DNA of 46,262 bases from Welwitschia mirabilis (GCA_051453625.1 JBOZIK010000001.1:114647521-114693782); one strand, 5' to 3'; positions 1 through 10,879 are shown, numbered from the stretch's first letter. The notes: generated by a model from the sequence alone, not told the origin. Program-made: numbers and translations.

Positions 1-1373
1 TTTTATCATAGATTTGCTCATGAATGTATTCTTCATTTAATGAATGAATTTCAAACATTTCATTATCATCATACAAATAGCCATCTTTATCTTTATTATT
101 AAAAGATATAGTCGAGTTGTCATTGTATCCCCTTTGCCCATCTCCTAATGGGTAGAATGATGAAATTTGATATAAAATTTTATTCTCAACTTAAATGCAA
201 GAATCATAATCATTCATTTCCAAGTTTTNNNNNNNNNNNNNNNNNNNNGATGAATTAGGATAGTTTTGAGGATTTTTCATTTAAATAAAAGCAAACAAAG
301 TTTTTGTGAATTTATTGATATTTTCATGGTGCTTTTTTATCGTGTCCCTCAATTCTCCTATTGGATCATTTTTTACTTCATAGTAGTTCATGGAAGATGG
401 ATGGGATGAATAAAAGTGATTGAATGAGGTTGAATCCCTAAGATTTTCTTCATTAGTTCTATATGGATTTTGAAAAGAAAAGGGGAAATAATAAGATTGT
501 TGAAAAGAGGAATGGGCCCTATCCCTACTCTCAATATTTTTTTGTGATGGCCTCNNNNNNNNNNNNNNNNNNNNNNNNNNNNNNNNNNNNNNNNNNNNNN
601 NNNNNNNNNNNNNNNNNNNNNNNNNNNNNNGTTATCCAACTATTTTATTACTATTATTCTTAGGTTTGTTTTTACACTTTCTAAGATTTTTTATACGTGT
701 GATTTTATCACTATTCATTTTTGAGAGGAATGGGATGGAGAGAATCTTTAGTTCAAGATGAAGGTAGGTGCTTAAGATGATTGAGTTTTTCAAAAAATAA
801 AATAAGCTTGAAAAAATAATGTATGCACTTGGAGTTTGTATTCCTATCCTTCTTAAATACTTTCTTCTATTAGCAGCTCTTTTTTCTCTGATAAGCCTTT
901 TTTTGGACCAATCACACCATAGTTCTTGCAAGCAGACAACAACAGAAAACAAATTAAAAACAACATTGTCATCCTGTCTATCATGGGAATGATAAAGGCA
1001 ATGATACTCATAGAAAATCAAAAAATAGAAATAGAAACAGAAATTAAAACAGAAGGTGGAAAACACAAGAAAATAGACTGCCGTCCAACTTATAGTCTGA
1101 ACATCATAAGAGACGATAAAGAGTTATTTTATTTTAGAAATGTTAAAAATCTAAAAATAAAACCAAAAATAAAAAATCACACTATCGTCCTACCTATCAT
1201 GGGGATGACCACTAATTTTTACAGAAAACTGAAAATGACAAAAAAATGAAACTGAAAGCCTACACCTAAAAAACCTATAGCTCCTAATAAAATACAATGT
1301 CACATAGAAAAATAACTGAATAAAGGTCCAATATACTCACTTGAATGATGACAACCCTTGTATTCCTCAATAA
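1..1373 (-). mobile_element. Leader and gag-like remnant of the minus-strand dyad-LTR element E
   Basis: This is the internal part of the element whose 5' LTR and primer site lie at 1374-2300. On the minus strand the stretch after the primer site is T-rich, as in the leader at 37807-38450, and carries three dyad units (968-1221). It then becomes more codon-like: around 750-930 a basic segment (KKRLIREKRAANRRKYLRR) can be read, and around 250-470 a frame containing DPIGELRDTIKK. That is reminiscent of the linker in Athila/Tat gag, but I cannot match it securely. Two N gaps (229-248 and 555-630) interrupt it. The element continues beyond the left edge of the window. Confidence 0.5.
968..1221 (-). 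repeat. Three 38-bp dyad units in the leader of element E
   Basis: Units start at 968, 1080 and 1184. Each reads, on the plus strand, RTCRTCC-like, 5 bp, a second 7-mer, an abutting inverted 7-mer, 5 bp, and a fourth 7-mer. At 968 the four are GTCATCC, ATCATGG, GAATGAT, CAATGAT; at 1080 GCCGTCC, ATAGTCT, GAACATC, AGACGAT; at 1184 ATCGTCC, ATCATGG, GGATGAC, with the last half-site lost. They lie downstream of the primer site, so in this member the units are not confined to the LTR. Confidence 0.65.
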
Positions 1374-1400
1374 CCTTCTCTGATAATGACGCAAAAATTT
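1374..1400 (-). promoter_or_regulatory. Decayed primer-binding site (tRNA-Asp type)
   Basis: On the minus strand the bases after the LTR end read TTGCGTCATTATCAGAGAAGG. This aligns without gaps to the Athila/Tat primer site TGGCGCCGTTGCCGGGGA. All differences but one (G to T near the start) are C-to-T or G-to-A transitions. Its position directly beside the terminal CA of LTR E identifies that LTR as the 5' LTR of a minus-oriented element. Confidence 0.75.
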
Positions 1401-1986
1401 TGTGATGTGTATTCATGCAAGCTCTTATATACAAAGAGATCTTATCATTTATAACTAAAATAGATATCTTACATAATACATCACACTAGTATGAGGGGGA
1501 GGTAGACCCAAAATGCCATATCTCATTAAAGTTTATGAGATGAGACTTAGGTTGCTTTACAAATAAAAATAGGAACCAAAAATAGATAATAATGCAAGAA
1601 ATAAAAGTACAATGCCAAATGCAATATATAATCTAAACTAACATACAATGCAAAAATAACCCAAACTCTACTTGCTTTCAGTCTTAACAAAGGCTATCCT
1701 TAATCATTTATGTCACTTAAGAAATTGTCACTAGATCAAGGGCAATCATAAGCCATAAGGGTAATTAGAAAATCTAAAATGCAATCATGAAAATAAAATC
1801 AAGTTTTATATTAAAAGAGTAAGAACATCTGGGTTACAAAACAACCAAGTCTCAATTAAGGATACATAGCCCTCTACCAAGTGCACGTCTTTCTGCAACA
1901 CATGCAAGTGGATTTCTTACCCTTCAATCTACTGTCACGAGAATTTATAGTGCAACGAAGATGAGAAGGAGAGTTGAAGGAGGACT

Positions 1987-1994
1987 TATTTATA
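1987..1994 (-). promoter_or_regulatory. TATA box of LTR E
   Basis: TATAAATA on the minus strand, 3' of the dyad units and about 590 bp before the LTR end. This is the same relative place as TATAAATA in LTR A (27448) and LTR C (39574), so it is probably the retrotransposon's own RNA polymerase II promoter. Confidence 0.6.
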
Positions 1995-2132
1995 AGAAAA
2001 TATGGTAGAAAAGGATCAATGATAGGTGTGGTTAGGTGTACTTATAAATGACTTAGAAATGGACGAAACGGTTATAAGTCACTATTAAAGTTAGTTACAT
2101 ATCAGTGTCGTTAGGACGAGTTACATGTCAGT

Positions 2133-2262
2133 GTCATTTGGACTTTCATCCAGACGACATGGGGGATGACAACATATTATAAAATATTTTCGAAATGATG
2201 ACTTAGCAGTCCACATCAGTAGTCATCGTCCTACCTGTTATGGGAACTACAGAGGGGATGAT
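2133..2262 (-). repeat. Two dyad units in LTR E
   Basis: 2133-2170 reads GTCATTT, 5 bp, TTCATCC, AGACGAC, 5 bp, GGATGAC. 2225-2262 reads ATCGTCC, 5 bp, GTTATGG, GAACTAC, 5 bp, GGATGAT. Start-to-start distance is 92 bp. Confidence 0.7.
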
Positions 2263-2299
2263 GATCTTCTTTGATCATTTCCTTGAAGAGAAATTATCA

Positions 2300-3430
2300 T
2301 TTTTGTCATTAATCCTTCTTAAAAGTTCTGTGCATTAGAAAGTTCCTTTAATACATCAAATTTGGATAATAATTGTGGTTTCCCAAGATTTCCTCTTATA
2401 TCTCCAAAATCCTTATAATTGCACCTAAACTTATATAAAATTCCTATAAGACAACTCATAAAACCCCATTAAATAACCTTAAATTGGTGGTACAATAGTC
2501 TACTTTATAGATATATTAGAAAATAGCTTCATAAATATTAATGTTTTCACTAGTAGAATCTCAAATTGCATTTGTTACATAAATCCTAGAATGCTCTTTC
2601 CTTTCTACTTATTTATGATAGGGACTAAATTCAAACATATAATCCTAGTGATTAAAAAGGTCTTAAGGTTCTTAAATTTATCTATAATCACTCTCTTATC
2701 CTTGTCTATCATCCTTATAAAATGTTTTAAGCATAGATAGATGTCTTTCCTGTTTGCTTCTAATATGCTTCTGCCTCTGATGGATAGATCCAAAATACTT
2801 CTAATGTTTGCTAGTATCACTTAAATAATAATGTTATTAACTCATGAAGATAAAGTAAAATGATCATTAGTAACAAAGAGATCTTTACATAAACTTCTTC
2901 ATTTTCTTAGAAAATGTGAACTACTTGCAACATTGTAATTCTATAACTCTATCTCTTAACCTAGTAAAACTTGGATTCTTAAATAATTTTTTAAACTTTG
3001 TAGAAGGAATGACTTTAGCATTTATAAAAAATAAGAAATAATATAGGATTGGCTTTTAAGTTTAAAACTTTCTTATATGAGATGATCACATAAGAAATTC
3101 CAAAAAATCCCAAGCTTTTCCCCATGCTTATACTTGTCCATCTTAAAACAAAGAAAAATTCAACATGTACCTAGAAAGGAAACAACTTGCATTTTAATAG
3201 CTAACGAGTAATTAAAAACATAGTGAAAACTTCCTATTCTTATAAATTCATAGTAAATTAAATAGAAAATTACTTTTCAAGCCATCCTTTTATAGTTTTT
3301 GTTTTAGCCAAGGTTCATCTCTTTCTTTGGGATTGGTGGATGGCTTATCGAAGGAAGCTTCAATCAAATTGAAGGGTCTTAAAATGTGAAAATGCATGAA
3401 ACATGATTTTCCTTTACTAATTTGGATGGA
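2300..3430. other. No gene recognised
   Basis: AT-rich sequence with stop codons in all frames. The minus-strand open frame at 2605-2820 has no recognisable motif. The outer edge of LTR E should lie in the first few hundred bases. Confidence 0.5.
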
Positions 3431-3990
3431 TCTTGAAGGGGATATTTAAGAAATTACTAGTTACTTTAAGAGGGTCTTCAAGTTCTTCCTAGACATTCTA
3501 TATTTGACAAAGTTTGAATGGAGTCTTTAAGCAACTACTAATTACTTGAAGAGGGTATTTGAGCTCTTCTTAGCTATTCTCTTTTTGACAAAATTTGAAA
3601 GGAGAAGAGGATGTTTGAGCTAGTCAAAAAGGGTTTGAGAAAATATTAACCATAATTAGGATGCGAGATGTTGTAAACAATCAAAATATTTATTTTTTCA
3701 TATTTGCATTAAAAGGAACTTGAAGGAGATCTTTGAACAATTACTAATTACTCAAAGAGGGTTTTTGAGCTCTCTACCAAAGTTGTGGTCAAAATAATGA
3801 AGAAAAATTCTTCGACAGGTGGTGCATGCCATTTTGTGACATGGTGCTAATATGAATAAAAGTTTAATATTTTGGTATGTGATAGGTACTTATTTTACCA
3901 CATCACCATTTTGAAGGGATCTTTGAATGGGTTTTTAGTGAGAAGGATATTATTTCTTGGAATTTTTCCTTTCGAAGGGGTCTTCAAGTT
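3430..3990. repeat. Degenerate tandem repeat, about 80-bp period
   Basis: Units of the form 'cttgaagggatctttaag..attactaattact..gaagagggt.tttgagctctt' start near 3432, 3512 and 3592. A further copy lies near 3717, and weaker echoes ('gaagggatctttgaatgg', 'gaaggggtcttcaag') run to about 3990. Copies differ by many substitutions. Such arrays are known in the 3' untranslated parts of plant Ty3/gypsy elements and can seed satellite DNA. Whether this array belongs to the gypsy element at 5740-12900 is inference. Confidence 0.6.
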
Positions 3991-4313
3991 AATACTATTC
4001 TTATTTATGAAGATCACTAAAGGGTTCTTTGACAAATTTGATGATGAAATTCTTTATAAAAGGTGTTCTAATTCAGATATGCATAATATTAAAATTTAAT
4101 GAGAGAAAGCAAGATTTAATCTAAAACTTTTAGATCACTTTGGATTTTTCTCTAAGTAATTTTTATTTTTAAATCTACTTCTATTTCATGATGAACCCTT
4201 TAACTATCTAGTCATTTAATTTTTATTTTAGTTTATTAAAAATACCTTGAAACAAATTTACCTCACTTTTATCCTATAAATTTACTTTAAAACAATGAGT
4301 TTGACATCTTCCC

Positions 4314-5160
4314 ATGGCTTGTAATTCTTAAGATTTTTCAACTCCTCCTTTAACTTCTCAAGTAAAGAAAGTTAAGAGATGCTTATTAAGCCTAGGAGAC
4401 TTTTAGATCAAGATGAATATTACTAGCATTAGAGAGTTCTTACCTCAAGTAACAGTCAAATATATGTATTTTGGTAAATTTCCTTCTTACANNNNNNNNN
4501 NNNNNNNNNTCTCATCTTTGAATAACATACTTTATGAGAATGGACTTAATAGATGCAGTTATGAAGAAATTCCACCTTGTTTTGATCTCATAGTACACTA
4601 CTTAGCCATTAAGTATCTTAATATTTGAGCTTTTTAGATAAGGACTATCTTAACTAATGAACTCAATAGGTATGATGCATTCCTAGGATGTTTTACTAGA
4701 TAAATTTAAGAATTAGAATGAAGGATTCGATAAATAGAGGGTAGTAATCCATCTCTAAGTCTTACATATTTATACTTTAACAAGGATTAATTGAGAAGAT
4801 GGGTTCCCAAGAATAACTTAATTTATCAAAGATTTTAGGTTTCCCATTTAGTTGAAATAGGAGTCTTAACAAATACTTTAAGCTAATTACATCTACTATG
4901 GTCTAGTAAATCTTTTACTCAGAGGAAGTCAAGGAGAAAGAATAAGTTCAAAAGCTATTTCTACTAATTAAAGTTTCATTTTTACTTATTTTTTTACTTT
5001 AAGAATAAAGTTTATTGTAGATTACTTAGGCTACTACTATGAGACAAGAAATGTTTATTATAATGGTTATCTATTACTTCAGCACTTGTTTCTATCTTAA
5101 TGTGATAAGAGATGCTACTCAATGGATTTTCTTTTCATCATAAAAATTATTAGAAGATGC
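4314..5160 (+). pseudogene. Decayed long reading frame, unknown protein
   Basis: A single frame can be followed from the ATG at 4314, through the ATG at 4413, to about 5160 without an indel, apart from an 18-base gap at 4492-4509. It is broken only by stop codons that C-to-T or G-to-A changes explain (Arg CGA to TGA, Gln CAA/CAG to TAA/TAG). Segments such as NITSIREFLPQV, CFDLIVHYLAIKY and RRWVPKNNLIYQRF look like real protein, unlike the surrounding chance frames. I do not recognise the family. It lies antisense to the gypsy pol at 5740-12900, just past the integrase end. Extra frames, sense or antisense, between pol and the 3' LTR are known in Tat-type elements, so it may be one of those. 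It could also be a remnant of an unrelated insertion. Confidence 0.45.
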
Positions 5161-5445
5161 TCCATTGAGTATTCCAAATTATTAAAATGAGTTTACTAAT
5201 GCAATTATTCCTTTAATACCTTAAACAAATTTGACTTAAAGAGAATATTGATGGCTAGCCATGCCTCAGATGATACTTGGAGTATAACTGTTCCTCTATA
5301 ATTTCAAGTTAAGGTATTTATTAGTGTTGAAAAACATTGGGATGAAGAGAGTACAACCCCTAAAAAAATAATATAAACCCATAAGGTTCTCCATCTAGAT
5401 CATGATCAACTAATCCTTTGATAGGGTTCTTAAAGCTTCATTATT

Positions 5446-5480
5446 ACACTGTCAAAGCACCCCCTCCCCTCCTCTTTTTG
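5446..5480 (-). promoter_or_regulatory. Candidate polypurine tract of the minus-strand gypsy
   Basis: On the minus strand this reads AAAAAGAGGAGGGGAGGGGG followed by TGCTTTGACAGT. It is the strongest purine run in this part of the window and lies about 270 bp after the last readable integrase residues (near 5740). A polypurine tract followed by TG is the expected start of a 3' LTR. No matching LTR start was found at the other end of the element, so the call is tentative. Confidence 0.4.
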
Positions 5481-5739
5481 TATGTATGATAAGAATAATT
5501 AAAATTGCATTCCATTTTTCATATATTTTAGAATACTCTCTTTTACCTATTCTCCTTTTTTAAAGTCTTTCATACTTTATGTTCAAAAGCAACTCATGTG
5601 TAGAAGTTCATAACACAAAGAGATATCCCGTTTTTTTTCTTTCAAAGTATTAGCCTTATTAGTCTTATTAGCTAATGTTTTACATTAATATCTTTAGGGA
5701 CAAGATTATTTTTACTCTATAAGTTTATATTAATATTTC

Positions 5740-7010
5740 TAATTGAGAAATTCCCCTAGTATAAGTTTCAAACCTATGTCTATTAATTTGATAAGTTTCT
5801 TGTAACTCATCATTAAATATTTTCACTACTCCATTAGCTAATATTTTTATGATAGTGTAAGGACCAATTCATTTTTGAACATATTTTTATTTTGTTACTG
5901 TACACTTGAGGACAAATATTAATACTTCATATCCTATTTAAAATTTAGTTTTTTGTATCTTATTATGATGCCAAGTTTTAGACTTTTATTGCACTAATTC
6001 CTTACTCATTATAGTTTTTTATTTATTTTTCACTAGTTTATTCATATTTTGGATCCATTTTTCATATGTTTGGATAATGTTGTAATTTAATTGATTAGCT
6101 AATTTATAAGATTTAATCTTTCATTTAAGGGATAAAGTTTCTCTTTTTCCATAGAAAAGTTTGTATGGGAAAAAACCTATGCTGCTACTTTTTCATGTTA
6201 TTCTGTAAGCTCATAATGCTTCATTAAGTATTAAAGCATAATCTATTCTTTTGGCATTAATACCTTTAGTTATGATTCTATTCAGTTATCTATTAGTAAC
6301 TTCTTCCTAATCAGGATTGAGAATGATAAGCAAATGAAAGCTTGTGATGAATCCCTAATTAGGATAAAAATTTTGTAAAAGCATGTTTAGTGAAATGAGT
6401 TCTTGTAGTAGATATAAGGCTTCTAGTCATTCCAAATCTATACAAAATATTCTTTTCAAAACTCGATAAAAATTTTAGTAGAACAAGTAAAGATAGTCTC
6501 TACCTCAGCTCATTTAATTAAGTAATCCACACATACTAGTATATATTACTTTTCATAAGACTTAGGATTAATATGATCAATAAAGTCAGTTCCCCATACA
6601 TCAAAGGGTTGGAGTGCCTAAATCCATTATTTGGGTACTTCCATGATGATAGGCCAAATTTCTTCCCCTTTGACATGTATGATAGCTCTTAACATGTTTA
6701 GATACATTCTTGAAAAGAGTAGGCTAATAATATCCTATGCATAATACCTTTATGGAAGTCATTTTTCCTCCATAATGTTCACCTCGTTATTCTGAATGAA
6801 ATGTTCTCAAAATTTTACCTTGACCCTTCTCTTCTACATCTTCTAATGCTATTATCTTTACACATCTTAAACAAGGTTTTATCTTTTTATAAATAATCCT
6901 TTTCTTCTCTCAATAATCTCTTCTTTTCTTAATAGGTTAGATGAGAAGGGAGTTCTTTATTTTCCAAGAAGTTAGCTATGTCTGCTATTTGCATACCAAA
7001 ATTGACATTT
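5740..7010 (-). pseudogene. Gypsy integrase remnant
   Basis: Reading the minus strand downward: an N-terminal part like FGMQIADIANFLENKELPSHL (linker) near 7000-6950; the HHCC zinc segment with GEHYGGK, YWPTLFKNVSKHVKS and CQRG (about 6790-6680, some residues now stops); the catalytic core start PFDVWGTDFIDHINP (6577-6610), whose Asp is the first of the DDE triad; WAEVE near 6500; LNEALxAYR near 6203-6232, with Trp now TGA; and a C-terminal WIGPYTIIKILANGVV segment (about 5870-5815). The second and third catalytic residues are not readable in intact form. It would have inserted the element's cDNA into the genome. It is now non-functional. Confidence 0.85.
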
Positions 7011-9100
7011 TAAGCTAGTATAATTGATCAATTTACTATAAGAAAAGATACTTAATTTATTAATTTATCATAAAATGATGTCTTCTATTATTTTTAAAAT
7101 AAAATGTAATGTTATGATTTTCTTCATAATAATTGTAAGTCTTTAGCATGTTTTGGAATACATAATGGAAGATGGACATAATTCTGCTAAAAAAAATGAT
7201 GGCGATAGAGAAATTAGGTGGCAACACATAGCAATAGCATCAAAAGATGTGTGGTAGAGGCATGTGGAGGTGGAATTAGAAACATGTGGCAATAGCACTG
7301 ATTGGTAAAGGAATTTAGCTCTAAAAGTCATATGTTAAACTCATCATGACAAAGATTCTACCACATACTAAATGACAATCTCCATCAAACAGTATAAGAG
7401 AACCTTCACCAAATGCTAAATGATGAAATATTATACCTAATACTAGAGGATAGAATCTTATCTACTTAATACTCTAAGAAAACCTNNNNNNNNNNNNNNN
7501 NNNNNNNNNNNNNNNNNNNNNNNNNNNNNNNNNNNNNNNNNNNNNNNNNNNNNNNNNNNNNNNNNNNNNNNNNNNNNNNNNNNNNNNNNNNNNNNNNNNN
7601 NNNNNNNNNNNNNNNNNNNNNNNNNNNNNNNNNNNNNNNNNNNNNNNNNNNNNNNNNNNNNNNNNNNNNNNNNNNNNNNNNNNNNNNNNNNNNNNNNNNN
7701 NNNNNNNNNNNNNNNNNNNNNNNNNNNNNNNNNNNNNNNNNNNNNNNNNNNNNNNNNNNNNNNNNNNNNNNNNNNNNNNNNNNNNNNNNNNNNNNNNNNN
7801 NNNNNNNNNNNNNNNNNNNNNNNNNNNNNNNNNNNNNNNNNNNNNNNNNNNNNNNNNNNNNNNNNNNNNNNNNNNNNNNNNNNNNNNNNNNNNNNNNNNN
7901 NNNNNNNNNNNNNNNNNNNNNNNNNNNNNNNNNNNNNNNNNNNNNNNNNNNNNNNNNNNNNNNNNNNNNNNNNNNNNNNNNNNNNNNNNNNNNNNNNNNN
8001 NNNNNNNNNNNNNNNNNNNNNNNNNNNNNNNNNNNNNNNNNNNNNNNNNNNNNNNNNNNNNNNNNNNNNNNNNNNNNNNNNNNNNNNNNNNNNNNNNNNN
8101 NNNNNNNNNNNNNNNNNNNNNNNNNNNNNNNNNNNNNNNNNNNNNNNNNNNNNNNNNNNNNNNNNNNNNNNNNNNNNNNNNNNNNNNNNNNNNNNNNNNN
8201 NNNNNNNNNNNNNNNNNNNNNNNNNNNNNNNNNNNNNNNNNNNNNNNNNNNNNNNNNNNNNNNNNNNNNNNNNNNNNNNNNNNNNNNNNNNNNNNNNNNN
8301 NNNNNNNNNNNNNNNNNNNNNNNNNNNNNNNNNNNNNNNNNNNNNNNNNNNNNNNNNNNNNNNNNNNNNNNNNNNNNNNNNNNNNNNNNNNNNNNNNNNN
8401 NNNNNNNNNNNNNNNNNNNNNNNNNNNNNNNNNNNNNNNNNNNNNNNNNNNNNNNNNNNNNNNNNNNNNNNTTCCTTTTAGGTATTAGAAATGTTTAGGT
8501 AGAACTAGTTCTTAAAGTAGGTTTTATTCTTTTATTGTTAATGCACGGTAAAATGGTATTATCAATCTTTAGGTAAGGCTTACTTAATTGTCAAGTTATT
8601 TTAAACCATGTGAGTTATTTAACATTACTTTTATAATTAATGATTCCTATTATTTAATAGATCTTATGCACTTAAGTTCATACTTTCCATGCTTATAAAA
8701 GAATGTGAAGTATCAAGAGGACATGATAACTTACCAACACTCATGTGGTGGATGAGATTATGCCTTCATACTACGCCTTGATAACTTGATAATTATAAGT
8801 GTGTTTTAAGATATAGGAATAGTTATAGCAAAGGAGAAGAGTTGGATGAATTACTAGACCTTTAGAGCATTTTCATTCCCTTGCATTGCTAATTGAAGAT
8901 TACTTTCTCTTTTTCAAACTCTAATTTTTCTTTAGTTTGGTTTTTTATTGAAAGTTAGAATAATTGTGTATCTTTTAATTAATTTACCTCCTATGTCCCT
9001 ATGGAAGAACATTACTAAGTGTCTCACTTAGTTTTGAATCTGGACATTTTACTATAAATTAATCATTTCCAAAACATTAAACTTGTTGAATTTCATTTAG
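7010..9100. mobile_element. Probable nested insertion between RNase H and integrase
   Basis: In intact Athila-type elements the RNase H/integrase linker is short, but here about 2 kb separates them, including a 986-base gap. The flanks of the gap do not read as pol. Near 8985-9005 the plus strand has 'tttacctcctatgtccctatgg', resembling the 'ccctgtgga' motif near the 3' end of many Athila/Tat LTRs. A plus-oriented solo LTR, or part of one, is therefore plausible. Boundaries and target-site duplication could not be set. Confidence 0.35.
7486..8471. other. Assembly gap (986 N)
   Basis: Run of N inside the expanded linker of the gypsy element. The flanking sequences show no obvious duplication, unlike most gaps in this window. 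Confidence 0.95.
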
Positions 9101-9119
9101 ATAGTCATTAGGAATATCA

Positions 9120-10340
9120 TTTTTGATGTCACTTATCCCTTATCATCTAGAAACTCTAGCTTAGATAAATGATTAATGACTATGTTTTTAACTCCTTTCT
9201 TATCTATTATTTTTAAATCTAATTCTTACATAAGAAGAATCCATATAATTATCCTAGAGTTAGTTTCTGTTTTATTAATGAAAAATATTATAGCACTATT
9301 ATTAGTTTGGAACTTAAGATCATAATCTAGAATGTAATGCCTAAACTTTTATAATGCTATAATTATAGAAAGCATTTCATTTTCTATTACTATATAATTT
9401 TGATGAGCGAAAATTAGGTTTTTTTATCATCATTCTTCTACTCAAGGACTACTCTTATAGCAAATTTAGAGGCATCAATCATAATGTAAAAAGTTTTATT
9501 CCAATTGGATTTTTAAAAAAGAAGGGCTTTAATTATTTTTTCTTTTAAAATATGAAACGCCTCTTAACATTTTTGAGTCCAATCATAGGAAATGTCTTTT
9601 TTTAAAAGGTTATTTAATTATTTCCTAATCTTTCCAAAAGTAGTAATAAACCTTTTATAATATCCAACATGACCTAAGAAGGATCACAACTCATTCAATT
9701 TTGTAGGTGCTAGTATTTCTTGAATAAGATTTATCTTTTTCCAAATTTTCTCAGTTCCTCTTACCAAAATTCTATATCATAGAACAATTCCCTTTGTAAC
9801 TGTAAGATAGCTCTTAGGCTAACTTAATTTTAATTTTTTTTCTTAAGAACTAATTAGCATGGCTTCTAATATTTTAAGTGGTTCTTCAAAATTATTTTTA
9901 AAAAGGTTGAGAAGTCATTAATAAATACTTCCATTAATTTTCCAAACACAACTTGACATAGACTATTAATAAAGCTTTAGAATCTGTTAGAGACATTACA
10001 TAATCCAAAAGGTAGTAGTTTAAAGGCATAGGTTCTTCACTTAGTGATGATAATAGTTTTTACTTAATGTTTAGCTATAATAGAAACTTGATGAACCTAA
10101 TTATACCCACTATATCCTTTCAAAAAGTTGTAATATTGATAGCCTAAAATTTTCTCCAATACTTAGTGAATAAAGGGTAGAGGAAAATTATCTTTATAGG
10201 TTGTAGCATTTAGTAATCTGAATTTTATTCACACTCTCAATTTTTTCTTCTTTTTAGACACAACTTGTATAGGGATTACCCATTTAGAATTTGATATAGG
10301 ATAAATGAAACCTACTTTCAATAATTTTAATATCGCTTAT
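9120..10340 (-). pseudogene. Gypsy reverse transcriptase and RNase H remnant
   Basis: Minus-strand motifs in order: YPISNSKWVIPIQVVSKK (about 10310-10255), the fingers region of the RT; RTYAFKLLPFGLCN (about 10040-9990); VFINDFSTFL (about 9930-9895), the decayed form of the catalytic F/YxDD box, where the first Asp has become Asn; VTKGIVL and INLIQEILAPTKLNELxSFLGHVGYYKRFI (about 9800-9650); then the RNase H join with YDWTQ and FYIMIDASKFAIRVVLE (about 9590-9450), and the tail near 9260-9130. Multiple stops interrupt it. These motifs match the Athila branch best. Confidence 0.85.
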
Positions 10341-10879
10341 TTAATAACTTCCTACATCTAAGAATTACACCTCCTTTCTGATTATCTAACATGTTTACTT
10401 ATGTTGTTTAAATATATGTCATGCTAACATATAGTGGTGTTTATTTCTATTATATTCATATGAGTCTATGCAAAAGCTTTGAACCTTCTAATGAGGGCTC
10501 TTTTTAGTTTTCTCTTTTGAGAATGAGTTAGGTTTCCATTTATAATTAGTGATCTAGTTTTGCTAATCTTAATGTATTCTAATCCTTCTTATAGAGGTGG
10601 TTTTTTAATCTCATCTTGCTCATTCATAAGCTCTATGATGAGGAAGTAATTTTCATTATCATTTCCTTGTTCCTTTAATACTTATTAGGCTAATTACATC
10701 ATAATTAAATCTACATCCTCTTTCTTACTACTATTGAAAGAGTGCATAATTTCATGACTTTGGCTAATATCTTGATTTATTTAACAAGGTCCTTAGGGCT
10801 AATCTCCATGAATTCTTTTATTTAGTAAATGGTTTCATTAGCCATTATCATCCTAGGTATTTCCCTTGGTTTTTATTAC

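Larger units (their letters stand above)
1401..2300 (-). mobile_element. LTR E (5' LTR, dyad-LTR family)
   Basis: Read on the minus strand, this region follows the same order as LTR C (39061-40357): dyad units, a TATA box, a 'ccac..cagaaag..cacttggt..gggctatgt' segment downstream of it, then a long AT-rich tail to a terminal CA at 1401 next to the primer site. Two dyad units lie at 2133-2170 and 2225-2262. The outer edge (TGTT start) was not located. I place it at about 2300, but it could reach about 2560. Homology to the other family members is clear by eye in the middle of the LTR and weaker at the ends. Confidence 0.7.

Noticed and set aside
125-165. A further dyad unit near the left edge
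   Set aside because: Only a loose resemblance (GTATCCC...AATGATG) without matching half-sites at the fixed spacing.
388-663. Open frames across the N gap at 555-630
   Set aside because: The frames are open mainly because they run through N. No conserved motif supports them as genes.
632-1066. 144-codon open frame on the minus strand
   Set aside because: Its N-terminal half is T-rich leader sequence (Phe/Tyr/Cys-rich) containing a dyad unit. Only the basic middle part may belong to a gag-like remnant. Not a host gene.
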